Assembly: GCF_030811535.1 (NCBI RefSeq)
Contig: NZ_JAUSQX010000001.1
Coordinates: forward strand, 1,612,001-1,676,000
Source: Trueperella bonasi
Lineage (GTDB): Bacteria > Actinomycetota > Actinomycetes > Actinomycetales > Actinomycetaceae
DNA length: 64,000 nt
Direction: 5' to 3'
This document shows positions 34,754 to 44,389 of the stretch, one piece after another. The position numbers were made by a program, and so were the translations under genes. Below the pieces are notes generated by a model that did not search any database, was not told the DNA's origin, and saw only the letters and a program-made list of their open reading frames with translations. Every line of letters begins with the position of its first letter. The stretch's first letter is position 1.

Positions 34754-37700
34754 GTGCATCTGAAAACTTTGACCCTGCGCGGATTTAAGTCGTTTGCAAC
34801 GGCGACCACGCTGAGCTTCGAACCGGGTATTAACTGCGTTGTCGGGCCCAATGGCTCCGGTAAATCCAACGTAGTTGATGCCCTTGCGTGGGTCATGGGT
34901 GAGCAGGCCGCAAAGAATTTACGTGGCGGTGCCATGGCGGACGTTATTTTTGCTGGCACGGCAAAACGGCCGGCGTTGGGGCGTGCGGAAGTAACGCTCA
35001 CGATTGATAATACCGATGGTGCCCTACCGATCGATTACTCGGAGGTAACCATTTCCCGCACGCTGTTTCGCGCGGGTGGATCAGAGTATGCAATCAACGG
35101 TACAGCTTGCCGGCTCCTTGATATCCAAGAACTGCTTTCAGATACGGGTATGGGCCGGGAGATGCACGTCATCATCGGCCAGGGAAAACTCGATGAGGTT
35201 CTTACCGCGTCGCCTGAAGATCGGCGCGGCTTCATCGAGGAGGCTGCGGGCGTGCTCAAGCACCGGCGGCGCAAAGAAAAAGCGCTCCGCAAGCTCGATT
35301 CGATGCAGGGAAACCTCACACGGATCGAAGATTTAACCGCCGAACTACGCAGGCAGCTAGGTCCGCTTGCTCGCCAGGCGGCAACCGCACGGCGAGCCCA
35401 AGTAATACAGGCCGAGGTCTTCGATGCACGGGCACGAATTCTGGCCGACGACATTGCTCAGGCGCAGGCCCGTGTTCAGGCGCAGAAAGTCGATGAAAAG
35501 AAACTCCAGGTGCAACACGAAGAGCTAGCGGCGCGAATAGCGGGCGCGCGAGCCGAGGTCGCGCGCTTGCAAGATCAGGCCGATGCCGCGAGCCCGCACA
35601 TTGCTGAACTTACAGAGAATTGGCAGCGGTTGGGCTCACTGGTTGAACGCTTCCGAGGCTTGGCCGAGCTTGCTTCCGAGCGCCAAAGATCGCTGCAACA
35701 GGCGGGGCCCGGAGTGCACCGGGGAGAATCGCCCGCCGATATCCGCGAGCGTGCCCAGCAGGCCAGAGAGCAGGAAGAGGCTTTGGCACGTGAGGTTCGC
35801 GAGGCCGAAGATGGACTGCGCGAGGTGATTTCGCGGCGCGAAAAAGCCGAGGCGAACGAGGCTGAGATTGACCAGCAGCTGACGATGATTAACAGATCGC
35901 TCGCTGATCGGCGTGAGACCGCGGCGAGGCTGACCGGAAAAATCTCTACCGCCACCTCGCGTATCGAAGCTTTGACCAGCGAAAAAGAACGCGTCCGCGC
36001 AGCGGTAAAAGACGGCGAGTTGCGCGCGGCGCAGGCTGAGGGGCAGGTTATTGAGCTCGAGCAGCAGGCCGTGGCGGGCACTAATGGCGACGATTCGCTG
36101 TCTATTGCCCACGAGGAGGCCGCGCGCATTCTTCAAGCTGCGAAGGATGGCGTAGAAACTGCTCGGCAAGCTCTGGTTGATGCGCAGGCGAAAGTGGTTG
36201 AATGGCGGGCGAAAGCCGACACGCTCGAATTGGCGCTCGCGCCCGAAGACGCTACCGCGTGGTTGGTCAACGATCATCGATTTGGTGTTCGCGGTCTGGT
36301 CCGTGATGAGGTGAAAGTTTCCAGCGGTTGGGAAGCTGCGGTTGAAGCTGCACTATCCGGTATCGCACAGGGCGTGATCGTTGAGGATGTTAACGCGGCG
36401 GTAGATGCCTTGCGGGCTGCTCGCCAAGCGGATGCCGGCCATCTTGAGCTCCTCATCGAAGGAGCCAGCGCGCGCGAAGAGCGCGATGAAGTAGCACGCA
36501 CAGCGCTGAAGAGTGCGGGTTTGGCGGATGAACAAGCCCGCCTGGCATCGGATGTCATCGAGGGCAAAAGCGCAACGGTGAAATCTTTGCGGTCGCTCGT
36601 GTCAGGTACCGTCCTGGCCGTCGATCTAGCTGCCGCCAAACATTTGCTGGACGCTGGCGCTCCGGCCGTAGCCACCATGGCCGGCGACGTCCTGTCACCA
36701 AGCTTCGCCCGCGGTGGGGAGGTCCAGGCGGCCGCCGTCCTCGCTCGCCAGGCTACATACGACGACGCACGTGCACAGCATGCGGCCGCACAAGAACGAG
36801 TTCGCGAAGTTGAGATTGACCTCGATAATGCGCGGACTGCGGCAGAAGCGGCAGAAGAAGAATTTTCGGCGCTCGCCGCCCAGCTCACCGCGAGAGATTC
36901 ACAACTTGCCGCCGTGACGGCCCAATTGGGTGTGTTACGCCAGTCGGTGGCCTCAGCACGCGAAGAAGTTGATCGCAACACCGACCGGATCGACCGCATC
37001 GACATAGAACTGGCTCAGCGCTCCGATGAACTGGAATCGCTCATCGAGCAACAGACACAGCTTGAGGCCGAACCGGAAGATTTCGCGGCCCGATCGGCGT
37101 CGCTCGCCAGTGAACGGGACGTGGCACACAAGCAAACCGTTGCCGCTCGCAGTGACGAAACCGAAGCGCGCCTCAAGCTTCGAACCCGTGAAGAACGGTT
37201 GCGTGCGATCGCAGGAAAATCAGAATCGCTTGAAAATCAGGCAAAGGTAGTCGAAGCCCGGATCGCCCGCGAAGAACGCCAAGCTCAGCGGCGCGCCGAA
37301 GCAGCTCGCATCGCAGACGGCGTTGCTACCGACGCCCGCGCTGCCCTGGTGAAAACTCGGGAACTCCTCGCGGCTGTCGCCGTTGAACGCGAAGAGGCCG
37401 AGGCTCAACGATCCTCGCGCGAAACCGAACTATCGGCGGCCCGGCGCACACTTGAACGACTGCAGATGGAAGAACGCGACCTTGGGGATCTGGCACACCG
37501 CCAAGAGCTCGCGTTGGCGGAACAGCGCTTGCGATACGACCAGCTCGCATCGCGCGCGATTGACGATCTCGGTATGAGCGCGGACGTGCTCGTTAACGAA
37601 TTCGGCCCGCACCTGATGATCAAGCAAAATGTTGTAGAAGGAGACCCGCCGAAACCGGATATTCCCTTCGTTCGTGAGGAACAAGAAAAGCGTTTGGCCA

Positions 37701-38329
37701 AAGCTGAACGCGATCTCGCGCGGCTGGGCAAGATCAATCCGCTCGCCTTGGAAGAACACGCCGCTTTGGAAGAACGCCAGCGCTACCTTTCCGAACAGCT
37801 TGAAGATTTGCGCCAGTCCCGTAGCGATCTTTTGGGTATCGTCAAAGATATCGACCAGCGCGTCGAAGAGGTCATGACGAGCGCGCTTGCGGATGTGGCA
37901 CGCGAATTTGAGGAAACGTTTTCGCGTTTATTTCCGGGAGGGAAGGGCAGGCTTGTTCTGACGGATCCGGACGACGTCTTGCACACGGGTGTCGATATTG
38001 AAGCTCGGCCACCAGGCAAACGAGTCAAGCGCCTGTCTTTGCTTTCGGGAGGTGAACGATCCCTGACTGCGGTGGCGTTTCTCGTTGCGATTTTCAAGGC
38101 GCGCCCCTCGCCGTTTTACGTGATGGATGAAGTCGAAGCGGCACTTGATGACACCAACCTGTCGCGCTTGCTGGGCCTGTTTGAGGAATTGCAGGAAAAC
38201 TCCCAATTACTCGTGATCACCCACCAAAAGCGCACAATGGAGATCGCAGACGCCTTGTACGGGGTTGCGATGCGCGAGGATGGGGTAAGCACTGTGATTT
38301 CTCAGCGGGTTAAGGATCTTGCAACCTGA
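34754..38329 (+). CDS. smc: Chromosome segregation protein SMC
   Basis: Condensin ATPase of 1191 residues. Walker A GPNGSGKSN at 31-39; long coiled coils at about 170-495 and 670-1020; a hinge at about 505-660 (GVRGLVRDEVKV ... VEDVNAAVDALR); a C-terminal head with signature LLSGGERSLTA, Walker B FYVMDEVEAALDD and a His-switch region (VITHQKRTMEIAD). It forms rings that compact and separate chromosomes together with ScpA/ScpB, which are not in this window. The GTG start 34754 directly precedes the conserved MHLKTLTLRGFKSF. It is followed by a small gene and ftsY, the usual smc-ftsY-ffh grouping. Confidence 0.97.
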   Translation: MHLKTLTLRGFKSFATATTLSFEPGINCVVGPNGSGKSNVVDALAWVMGEQAAKNLRGGAMADVIFAGTAKRPALGRAEVTLTIDNTDGALPIDYSEVTISRTLFRAGGSEYAINGTACRLLDIQELLSDTGMGREMHVIIGQGKLDEVLTASPEDRRGFIEEAAGVLKHRRRKEKALRKLDSMQGNLTRIEDLTAELRRQLGPLARQAATARRAQVIQAEVFDARARILADDIAQAQARVQAQKVDEKKLQVQHEELAARIAGARAEVARLQDQADAASPHIAELTENWQRLGSLVERFRGLAELASERQRSLQQAGPGVHRGESPADIRERAQQAREQEEALAREVREAEDGLREVISRREKAEANEAEIDQQLTMINRSLADRRETAARLTGKISTATSRIEALTSEKERVRAAVKDGELRAAQAEGQVIELEQQAVAGTNGDDSLSIAHEEAARILQAAKDGVETARQALVDAQAKVVEWRAKADTLELALAPEDATAWLVNDHRFGVRGLVRDEVKVSSGWEAAVEAALSGIAQGVIVEDVNAAVDALRAARQADAGHLELLIEGASAREERDEVARTALKSAGLADEQARLASDVIEGKSATVKSLRSLVSGTVLAVDLAAAKHLLDAGAPAVATMAGDVLSPSFARGGEVQAAAVLARQATYDDARAQHAAAQERVREVEIDLDNARTAAEAAEEEFSALAAQLTARDSQLAAVTAQLGVLRQSVASAREEVDRNTDRIDRIDIELAQRSDELESLIEQQTQLEAEPEDFAARSASLASERDVAHKQTVAARSDETEARLKLRTREERLRAIAGKSESLENQAKVVEARIAREERQAQRRAEAARIADGVATDARAALVKTRELLAAVAVEREEAEAQRSSRETELSAARRTLERLQMEERDLGDLAHRQELALAEQRLRYDQLASRAIDDLGMSADVLVNEFGPHLMIKQNVVEGDPPKPDIPFVREEQEKRLAKAERDLARLGKINPLALEEHAALEERQRYLSEQLEDLRQSRSDLLGIVKDIDQRVEEVMTSALADVAREFEETFSRLFPGGKGRLVLTDPDDVLHTGVDIEARPPGKRVKRLSLLSGGERSLTAVAFLVAIFKARPSPFYVMDEVEAALDDTNLSRLLGLFEELQENSQLLVITHQKRTMEIADALYGVAMREDGVSTVISQRVKDLAT

Positions 38330-38391
38330 TCGTGACCAAAACGCCGAGCGGAAAACCTGATTTTTAGCCGGTTATGAGTTAGAAATGAAGT

Positions 38392-38772
38392 GTGTTCTCA
38401 TCAATCGTTCTTATTTTAGCTGCCGGCGCTGGAATCGCGGGCGCAGTTCACCTTGTGCGGGCAAACGAGTCAATTGTGGAGCAAGGCCGCAAATGGCTTG
38501 CTGACTCCATCGACGCGTGGCGCGCCAACGAATTGGATGGCACCCAGTTCGACGTCCATGTTGAAGAGGTGGAGCTCGGCGATCTTTTTACGCAATTTGA
38601 ACACGACGACGCCGATCCGTACTACTCCTCAGAGGGGATTGAAGAACATCTGGTTGAGGTGACTGGCTCAAACCTGCCAAAGAAAATTGTTGATTCGGTT
38701 GAACTAACTACGTTGCGCGCTATCGATGCGGCCAAGGCGGTTAAGGCTAAGCGAGCTGCGCGCGGCGCGTGA
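38392..38772 (+). CDS. Small protein of unknown function between smc and ftsY
   Basis: A 126-residue protein (GTG start 38392). It begins with one hydrophobic helix (SSIVLILAAGAGIAGAVHLV), then an acidic part with FDVHVEEVELGDLFTQFEH and a C-terminal Lys/Ala-rich helix (AIDAAKAVKAKRAARG). No family is recognised. The upstream region has no clear ribosome site. It could be a membrane-tethered protein; its position suggests an envelope or SRP link, but this is only context. Confidence 0.6.
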   Translation: MFSSIVLILAAGAGIAGAVHLVRANESIVEQGRKWLADSIDAWRANELDGTQFDVHVEEVELGDLFTQFEHDDADPYYSSEGIEEHLVEVTGSNLPKKIVDSVELTTLRAIDAAKAVKAKRAARGA

Positions 38773-38833
38773 GCTTGCTAGCTATGCGATGAAAATCTTT
38801 GGCAAAACGCGCTAGGTACGGGAAACTAGGGGC

Positions 38834-40018
38834 GTGACTACTACTCAGATTCTTCTTATTGTTGTTGCCGTATTGGCGGTTTTGACGCTCGGCGGCGCTC
38901 TCATTGCCCGCTACCGCCGCTCCTCAAGCCAGGAGCTTCCGTGGGAAAAGCGCGAGCAGATTGATCAGCCGCCCGCCGATGCAGCTGAGGCGCTCGCCGT
39001 CGAGGAAAAGGCTGCACTACCCGGGCTTGAAGAGGCGCCGGTCGATCCTGAGGCTACCGAGCCAACAGAGATCGAAGCACCGGAGCCCGTCCGCTCGCGA
39101 ATGGAACGCCTTCGCGGCCGCCTTGCATCCGGCGGTGCACTTGGCCGCACCCTACTCTCGATTCTTTCGCGAGGTGACCTTTCTGAATCGGATTGGGAAG
39201 AACTCGAAGAAACGCTGCTGATCGCCGACGTCGGCTTGGATGCCACTACCGAGCTGATGGAGACCTTGCGCACCGAGACGAAGGTTCGTGGCACAACGGA
39301 TCCCGAGGTTGTTCGCGGAATCCTACGTGAAGAGCTCATCAAGCTTGTTGATCCGTCCATGGACCGTCGGTTGAATGCGGAACCGGGAGTCGGTGAAGAC
39401 GGCGAGGCCCATCCGGCAACTATCTTGATGGTGGGCGTCAACGGCACTGGGAAGACGACGACCGTGGGCAAACTTGCCCGCCTGCTCGTAGCTGAAGACA
39501 AGAGCGTCCTTCTTGGCGCGGCTGATACTTTCCGTGCGGCGGCAGCCGATCAGCTTGCGACCTGGGGAGAGCGCGTCGGCGTTGATGTCGTACGCTCAGA
39601 GCGCGAGGGGGCAGATCCCGCCTCGGTTGCCTTCGAAGCGGTGAAGGTGGGCAGGGAGAACGGCGTCGACGTCGTCATTGTTGACACCGCTGGTCGTTTG
39701 CAAAATAAATCAGGCTTGATGGACGAGCTTGGCAAGATCAAGCGCGTCGTGGAACGCCAAGCGCCCATGCGCGAAGTGCTTCTTGTGTTGGACGCGACGA
39801 CGGGACAAAACGGTATGCGCCAGGCGGAGGTTTTCGCCGAGGTGGCTGGAATTACCGGGATTGTGCTCACCAAACTGGATGGAACAGCCAAGGGCGGAAT
39901 TGTGATTTCAGTGCAGCGCGCGCTCGGCGTGCCCGTGAAATTTGTTGGGCTCGGTGAGGGCGCCGATGATTTTGCTCCGTTTGTGCCGGAAGATTTCGTC
40001 GATTCCCTTCTTGCCTAA
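38834..40018 (+). CDS. ftsY: Signal recognition particle receptor FtsY
   Basis: SRP receptor GTPase of 394 residues. It opens with a hydrophobic helix (residues about 4-27), then an acidic linker rich in Glu/Ala (about 40-85), the N domain from about 90 and the G domain with GVNGTGKTTTVGKLA (G1), AADTFRAAA, VDTAGR (G3) and TKLDGTAKGG (G4). The N-terminal membrane anchor is usual in Actinomycetota, unlike in E. coli. GTG start at 38834. It works with Ffh, encoded 100 bp downstream, in co-translational membrane targeting. Confidence 0.96.
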   Translation: MTTTQILLIVVAVLAVLTLGGALIARYRRSSSQELPWEKREQIDQPPADAAEALAVEEKAALPGLEEAPVDPEATEPTEIEAPEPVRSRMERLRGRLASGGALGRTLLSILSRGDLSESDWEELEETLLIADVGLDATTELMETLRTETKVRGTTDPEVVRGILREELIKLVDPSMDRRLNAEPGVGEDGEAHPATILMVGVNGTGKTTTVGKLARLLVAEDKSVLLGAADTFRAAAADQLATWGERVGVDVVRSEREGADPASVAFEAVKVGRENGVDVVIVDTAGRLQNKSGLMDELGKIKRVVERQAPMREVLLVLDATTGQNGMRQAEVFAEVAGITGIVLTKLDGTAKGGIVISVQRALGVPVKFVGLGEGADDFAPFVPEDFVDSLLA

Positions 40019-40118
40019 ACCGGCAGAAGGTATCTCGCTGGTCCACTCCGGCCGCTCCTGTGATAGGGCAGCGCATGGCGTAGACTTGGCGCCAGTTCGT
40101 TTCTTTTAGAGGTCATAC

Positions 40119-41675
40119 ATGTTTAATTCGTTGTCAGATCGGATTACCGGTTCACTTCGGAACCTGCGCAAGGCTGGGCGCCTGTCAGAAAAGGACGTCG
40201 AAGCTGTCATCGGCGATATTCGGCGTGCTCTTTTGGATGCCGACGTCGCACTGCCGGTTGTTCGCCAGTTCACGGCTTCCGTTCGAGAAAAGGCCGTCGG
40301 TGCGGTTGCCTCTCAGGCCCTCAATCCGGCGCAGCAGGTCGTCAAAATCGTTAACGATGAGCTTATCGAGGTTTTGGGTGGCCAGGCGCGTGAGCTCAAC
40401 TGGGCTGCCAAGCCTCCCACTGTCATCATGCTCGCTGGTCTCCAGGGTGCGGGTAAGACCACCCTCGCCGGTAAGCTCGGCCGCTGGCTGCGTGAAAACG
40501 GCCATCGGCCCTTGTTGGTTGCCTCTGATTTGCAGCGTCCAAACGCGGTGCAGCAGCTGCAGGTTGTGGGCGAGCAGGCCGGGGTGGATGTGTGGGCGCC
40601 CGAACCGGGTAACGGTGTGGGCGATCCGGTTGAGGTGGCGCGCTCCTCGATTTCGCACGCGAAAGAGAACTCTTACGACGTCGTCGTGGTCGATACCGCC
40701 GGGCGGCTCGGCGTCGACGAAGAAATGATGGAACAGGCGCGCAATATTCGCGACGCCGTCAACCCAGACGAAATCCTGTTCGTGCTCGATGCGATGGTTG
40801 GTCAGGATGCGGTGAACACCTCCGTTGCTTTCCGTGACGGCGTAGGCTTTACTGGCGTCGTGCTCTCCAAGCTCGACGGCGACGCCCGCGGCGGTGCTGC
40901 ACTGTCAGTACGAGGCGTGACCGGCCAACCCGTCCTGTTCGCCTCAACCGGTGAAAAACTCGATGCGTTTGAACGGTTCCACCCGGACCGCATGGCATCG
41001 CGTATCCTCGACATGGGCGATATCCTCACGCTGATTGAACAGGCAGAAAAGACCTGGTCGGAACAGCAGGCGGATGAGCTGGCTTCAAAGATGGTCGGCG
41101 GCGAGTTTACACTCGATGACTTCCTCGAGCAGCTCAACCAGATCCGCAAGATGGGCTCCATGAAGAAGATCATGGGCATGTTGCCGGGGATGGGGCAATT
41201 CCGTGAGGCGCTCGAAAACTTCGACGAACGTGAGGTAGACCGGCAAGAAGCTATCGTGAAGTCGATGACCCCGGCCGAGCGCGCTGACACGAAAATTTTG
41301 AACGGCTCGCGCCGCATGCGTATCGCCAACGGTTCAGGAACCTCGGTGACTGAAGTTAACCAGCTGGTTGATCGTTTCGAAGAAGCCAAGAAGGTCATGA
41401 CCAAAATAAGCCGCGGCGGTGGAATGCCCGGCATGCCAAACATTCCCGGGATGCCCGGCGGTGGTGGCGGGCGATATACAAAGAAGCAGCCGAAGCGGAA
41501 GAAGAACCGATCGGGAAGCAAGAAGGGGCGTTCTGGCAATCCGGCGAAGAGGCGTCAGCAAGAGCTCGCTGCCCAGCGCAAACGCGAATCCGGCGCGAAG
41601 GGCTCAGCCTTTGGCCAGCCTGCTCAAGACCAGCCCGAGGTCAATTTGGACGATCTTGCCAAGTTCCTCAAATAG
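40119..41675 (+). CDS. ffh: Signal recognition particle protein Ffh (SRP54)
   Basis: SRP GTPase of 518 residues that binds signal sequences and the 4.5S/SRP RNA. N domain at the start (LSDRITGSLRNLRK), G1 GLQGAGKTTLAGKLG, DTAGRLGVDEEMM, TKLDGDARGGAALS, then the Met-rich M domain (MKKIMGMLPGMGQF) and a basic C-terminal tail with KKQPKRKKNRSGSKKGRSG. A TAGACT hexamer at 40081 may be the -10 of its own promoter. It is convergent with a cation efflux gene 13 bp away. No SRP RNA gene is recognisable in the window. Confidence 0.97.
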   Translation: MFNSLSDRITGSLRNLRKAGRLSEKDVEAVIGDIRRALLDADVALPVVRQFTASVREKAVGAVASQALNPAQQVVKIVNDELIEVLGGQARELNWAAKPPTVIMLAGLQGAGKTTLAGKLGRWLRENGHRPLLVASDLQRPNAVQQLQVVGEQAGVDVWAPEPGNGVGDPVEVARSSISHAKENSYDVVVVDTAGRLGVDEEMMEQARNIRDAVNPDEILFVLDAMVGQDAVNTSVAFRDGVGFTGVVLSKLDGDARGGAALSVRGVTGQPVLFASTGEKLDAFERFHPDRMASRILDMGDILTLIEQAEKTWSEQQADELASKMVGGEFTLDDFLEQLNQIRKMGSMKKIMGMLPGMGQFREALENFDEREVDRQEAIVKSMTPAERADTKILNGSRRMRIANGSGTSVTEVNQLVDRFEEAKKVMTKISRGGGMPGMPNIPGMPGGGGGRYTKKQPKRKKNRSGSKKGRSGNPAKRRQQELAAQRKRESGAKGSAFGQPAQDQPEVNLDDLAKFLK

Positions 41676-41688
41676 CGTGTGCTGGCCC

Positions 41689-42633
41689 CTACCGGACTTC
41701 GTCGTCGAGCTCTAGCGGAATGTAGCCCACGGGGATATCCAGATAGGAGCTTTCGTCCTCGATCGGTTCCACGTGTGTGACGATCGTGGAATCGGGGAGC
41801 GCAGCCTGAATTTCATCTTCAACGATCATTGCGAGATCGTGGCCGTCTTTGACCGACCATGAGCCCGGCACCTGCAGATCGACGTTGATAAACCGGTGGC
41901 GCCCGGCTTGGCGAGTTTGTAGGCCGTGAAAGGAAATCGCCCCTTCGCGTGAGTGGCTTTGGAGGATCTCCACGATCTGCTTGTTTTCTTCCTTTGGGAG
42001 AGTGACGTCGAGAAGGCCGGCAACGGATTGGCGTAAAAGTTCGATTCCCATGCGGATAATATTGAGAGCCACGAGGATTGCGATGATTGGATCCAGTTGT
42101 TGCCATCCGGTGAGGATGACGAGGATCAGACCGAGGACGACCCCCGCTGAGGTGACCAGATCGGTGAGCAGGTGTTTTCCATCTGCCTCTAGCGTTACAG
42201 ACCGGTGTTTGCGGCCGACTTTCACCAAGTAGTATCCGGCTGCGCCGTTGATCAGCGCGGCTATGACGGAGATGAGAATACCGATTCCCAGTGATTCGAC
42301 TGGCGCGGGGTTGAGCAGGCGCTGGATTGCGGCAAAAATGATGAGCGCCGCCGCGCCGAAGATCATTGCGCCCTCCACGGCAGCAGAGAAATATTCGGCT
42401 TTCGTACGCCCGTAGGTATAGCGCGACGACGCCGGTTTGGCGGCGAGCGTGAGCGCGATCAGTGCGATGACTGCCGCCACGAGGTTGACGACCGATTCCA
42501 TGGCGTCGGAGAGCAGCGAGACCGATCCGGTGAGGAAATATGCGCCGGCTTTCAAGGCGATAGTTATGATCGCTACCGCTATTGACAGCCACGCATACTT
42601 CGTGAGATTCGGTGTTTGCTCTGAGTTCGACAT
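41689..42633 (-). CDS. Cation diffusion facilitator (metal efflux) protein
   Basis: A 314-residue CDF transporter with six membrane helices at about 12-210 and a C-terminal cytosolic ferredoxin-like domain. Likely metal-site residues are visible: Asp43 and Glu46 in LLSDAMESVVN (site usually Asp/His-type), and Asp151, His154 and Asp158 in ADGKHLLTD of helix V. The Asp/Glu-rich site in helix II differs from the HxxxD typical of Zn transporters and may point to Mn or Fe. The cytosolic domain includes HRFINVDLQVPG and VTHVEP. Single gene, convergent with ffh. Confidence 0.85.
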   Translation of the reverse strand: MSNSEQTPNLTKYAWLSIAVAIITIALKAGAYFLTGSVSLLSDAMESVVNLVAAVIALIALTLAAKPASSRYTYGRTKAEYFSAAVEGAMIFGAAALIIFAAIQRLLNPAPVESLGIGILISVIAALINGAAGYYLVKVGRKHRSVTLEADGKHLLTDLVTSAGVVLGLILVILTGWQQLDPIIAILVALNIIRMGIELLRQSVAGLLDVTLPKEENKQIVEILQSHSREGAISFHGLQTRQAGRHRFINVDLQVPGSWSVKDGHDLAMIVEDEIQAALPDSTIVTHVEPIEDESSYLDIPVGYIPLELDDEVR

Positions 42634-42988
42634 GAGTCCATTGTCTCCACAATCGATGAAAAATAAAGGGATTTAACGGGCACGATGAGCGACATGCCGG
42701 AGCAATTGATCACAGTTCAATCCGTTGAAAAGCGATGTTTTGCAAGGCCAAAGTTTGGCTGGGGTAAGCCGAAAGATTCGGCGGTGATTTCGTGATGACT
42801 ACCACCGCAGTTTTGGCCAATCCCACTGCCATTCTGATCGGAAATCTGGCATGATTATCCTCTGTACTCAGGCGTAAGCGAGCCCCTCTCAACTCGGTTG
42901 CGTCTCAGTGACGGGTGACGATCAGGTGCATGATTTCCCACGCCGGCGATCCGAACCCACAAAGTAGAACATAGGAGTGACCACAAAA
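42634..42988 (+). other. Intergenic region and leader of the rpsP operon
   Basis: About 355 bp between the divergent cation transporter and rpsP. It must hold promoters for both. A 36-codon open frame from 42684 has no ribosome site or recognisable product. No riboswitch or strong hairpin was recognised. Confidence 0.5.
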
Positions 42989-43492
42989 GTGGCAGTCAGA
43001 ATTCGTCTCAAGCGCTTCGGTAAAATCCGTGAGCCGCACTACCGCGTCGTCGTCGTCGACCAAAAAAAGAAGCGCGATGGCCGCGTTATCGAAGAAATCG
43101 GATACTACAATCCGAATACCGATCCGTCGGTCATCGACATCAACTCCGAACGCGCCCGCTACTGGATCTCCGTCGGTGCACAGCCTTCGGAAGCAGTTCT
43201 TGCCCAGCTGAAGATCACGGGCGATTGGCAGGCAGCCAAGGGCCTCGAGGGTGAATCGACCCTGCGTGTGCCCGAAGTTGTTGACAAGGAAAAGGCGCGT
43301 GAAGAGGCAGTTAAGGCCGTTCAGGACGACGCCGAAAAGCGCCGTGCCGCAAAGGCCAAGGCGCGCGAAGAAGAAGAGGCAGCAGCCAAGGCTGAAGCCG
43401 AAGCCGCAGCGGCAGAAGAAGCTGAAGAGGCTGGCGAGGAGCCTGCCGAAGAAGCGCCTGCGGAGTCAGCCGAGGAAGCTGAGGAAGCCTAA
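42989..43492 (+). CDS. rpsP: 30S ribosomal protein S16 with long acidic tail
   Basis: S16 body: [36 protein letters not shown] and [21 protein letters not shown]. Beyond about residue 95 a 70-residue tail rich in Ala, Glu and Lys follows, a feature of many Actinomycetota. GTG 42989 is preferred: it gives the usual [12 protein letters not shown] start and leaves GGAG (42974-42977) upstream. GTG 42977 would overlap that ribosome site. The gene heads the rpsP-khpA-rimM-trmD-rplS group; its stop overlaps khpA by one base. Confidence 0.95.
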   Translation: MAVRIRLKRFGKIREPHYRVVVVDQKKKRDGRVIEEIGYYNPNTDPSVIDINSERARYWISVGAQPSEAVLAQLKITGDWQAAKGLEGESTLRVPEVVDKEKAREEAVKAVQDDAEKRRAAKAKAREEEEAAAKAEAEAAAAEEAEEAGEEPAEEAPAESAEEAEEA

Positions 43493-43728
43493 TGCTAAGC
43501 GAAGCCTTGGAACATCTGGTTCGGGGAATCGTGGACAACCCGGACGACGTCGAAGTTTCCTCGCGAAACAATCGCCGCGGTGAACTTCTCGAGGTCCGGG
43601 TTAATCCCGAAGATCTCGGGCGAGTGATTGGCCGCAATGGCCGCACTGCCAAGGCGTTGCGTTCGGTCATGAACGCACTGGCCACACAGGGGTCGGTGCG
43701 GGTTGACGTGATCGAGACCGACCGGTAA
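43492..43728 (+). CDS. khpA: KH-domain RNA-binding protein KhpA
   Basis: A 78-residue single KH domain with the GxxG loop in GRVIGRNGRTAKALR. KhpA binds RNA, usually with KhpB, and influences cell division and small-RNA stability in Gram-positives. The start overlaps the rpsP stop (TAATG), so translation is coupled. A strong terminator follows. Confidence 0.93.
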   Translation: MLSEALEHLVRGIVDNPDDVEVSSRNNRRGELLEVRVNPEDLGRVIGRNGRTAKALRSVMNALATQGSVRVDVIETDR

Positions 43729-43738
43729 TAAAACATCT

Positions 43739-43775
43739 GAAGGACCCGCCATCTGGCGGGTCCTTCGCTTTCTCG
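43739..43775 (+). terminator. Intrinsic terminator after khpA
   Basis: GAAGGACCCGCC pairs perfectly with GGCGGGTCCTTC around an ATCT loop (43739-43766), followed by GCTTTCTCG. It separates rpsP-khpA from rimM-trmD, or attenuates between them. Confidence 0.85.
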
Positions 43776-43837
43776 TTGCGATATTTTAGGCACAATAGTT
43801 TAAGCACACAGCTCTTAAACCGAATGGGAGAATTAGC

Positions 43838-44389
43838 GTGCAGCTCACCGTAGCAATTGTTGGCCGGGCGCAAGGCCTGAAAGGCGAGGTCAAACTTGAC
43901 CTTCGTACCGACACCCCCGAAACGCGCTTGGCACCGGGGGCGATGCTCGAGACAGAACCTGCCGAGATGGGGCCGGTCACCGTTGCTTCGCGCCGCGAAT
44001 ACAAGGGCGCAACCTACGTGCGATTTGAGGAATATTCCGATCGTACCGGGGCCGAAACCCTGCGCGGGGTCAAGCTCGTCATCGAATCCGACGAGGATGA
44101 GGTTGAGCCGGATGCGTGGTTTCCACACGAGCTCAAAGGCCTTGAAGCACTCGACCCCGACGGCTATGAGCTCGGCGTCGTCGCCGATATTGAACACCTC
44201 CCAGGCCATGACCTTCTGGTGGTTCGCGAACAGGACGGGGTGCTCACGCGGGTTCCCTTTGTTAAGGAGATTGTGACGGAAGTCGACCTCGAGGACAACT
44301 GCGTGGTGATCGATGCACCACCCGGCCTGTTCTCCCCGGAAGAGCTCGTAATTAGTGAAGAAACCGGTGAAATTAAGGACCGTAACTAA
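43838..44389 (+). CDS. rimM: Ribosome maturation factor RimM
   Basis: 16S processing factor of 183 residues acting in 30S head assembly with S19. N-terminal beta-barrel (VAIVGRAQGLKGEVKLDLRTD) and C-terminal PRC-barrel with WFPHELKGLEAL and PFVKEIVTEVDLEDNCVVIDAPPGL. The GTG start at 43838 has GGGAGA upstream. The stop overlaps trmD by one base (TAATG). Confidence 0.95.
   Translation: MQLTVAIVGRAQGLKGEVKLDLRTDTPETRLAPGAMLETEPAEMGPVTVASRREYKGATYVRFEEYSDRTGAETLRGVKLVIESDEDEVEPDAWFPHELKGLEALDPDGYELGVVADIEHLPGHDLLVVREQDGVLTRVPFVKEIVTEVDLEDNCVVIDAPPGLFSPEELVISEETGEIKDRN

Noticed and set aside
36274-37005. Long frames antisense to smc
   Set aside because: Ser/Ala/Arg-rich mirror frames of coiled-coil coding sequence in high-G+C DNA.
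40019-40118. SRP RNA gene near ffh
   Set aside because: The 100-bp gap lacks the conserved SRP RNA apical loop and symmetric bulge sequences.
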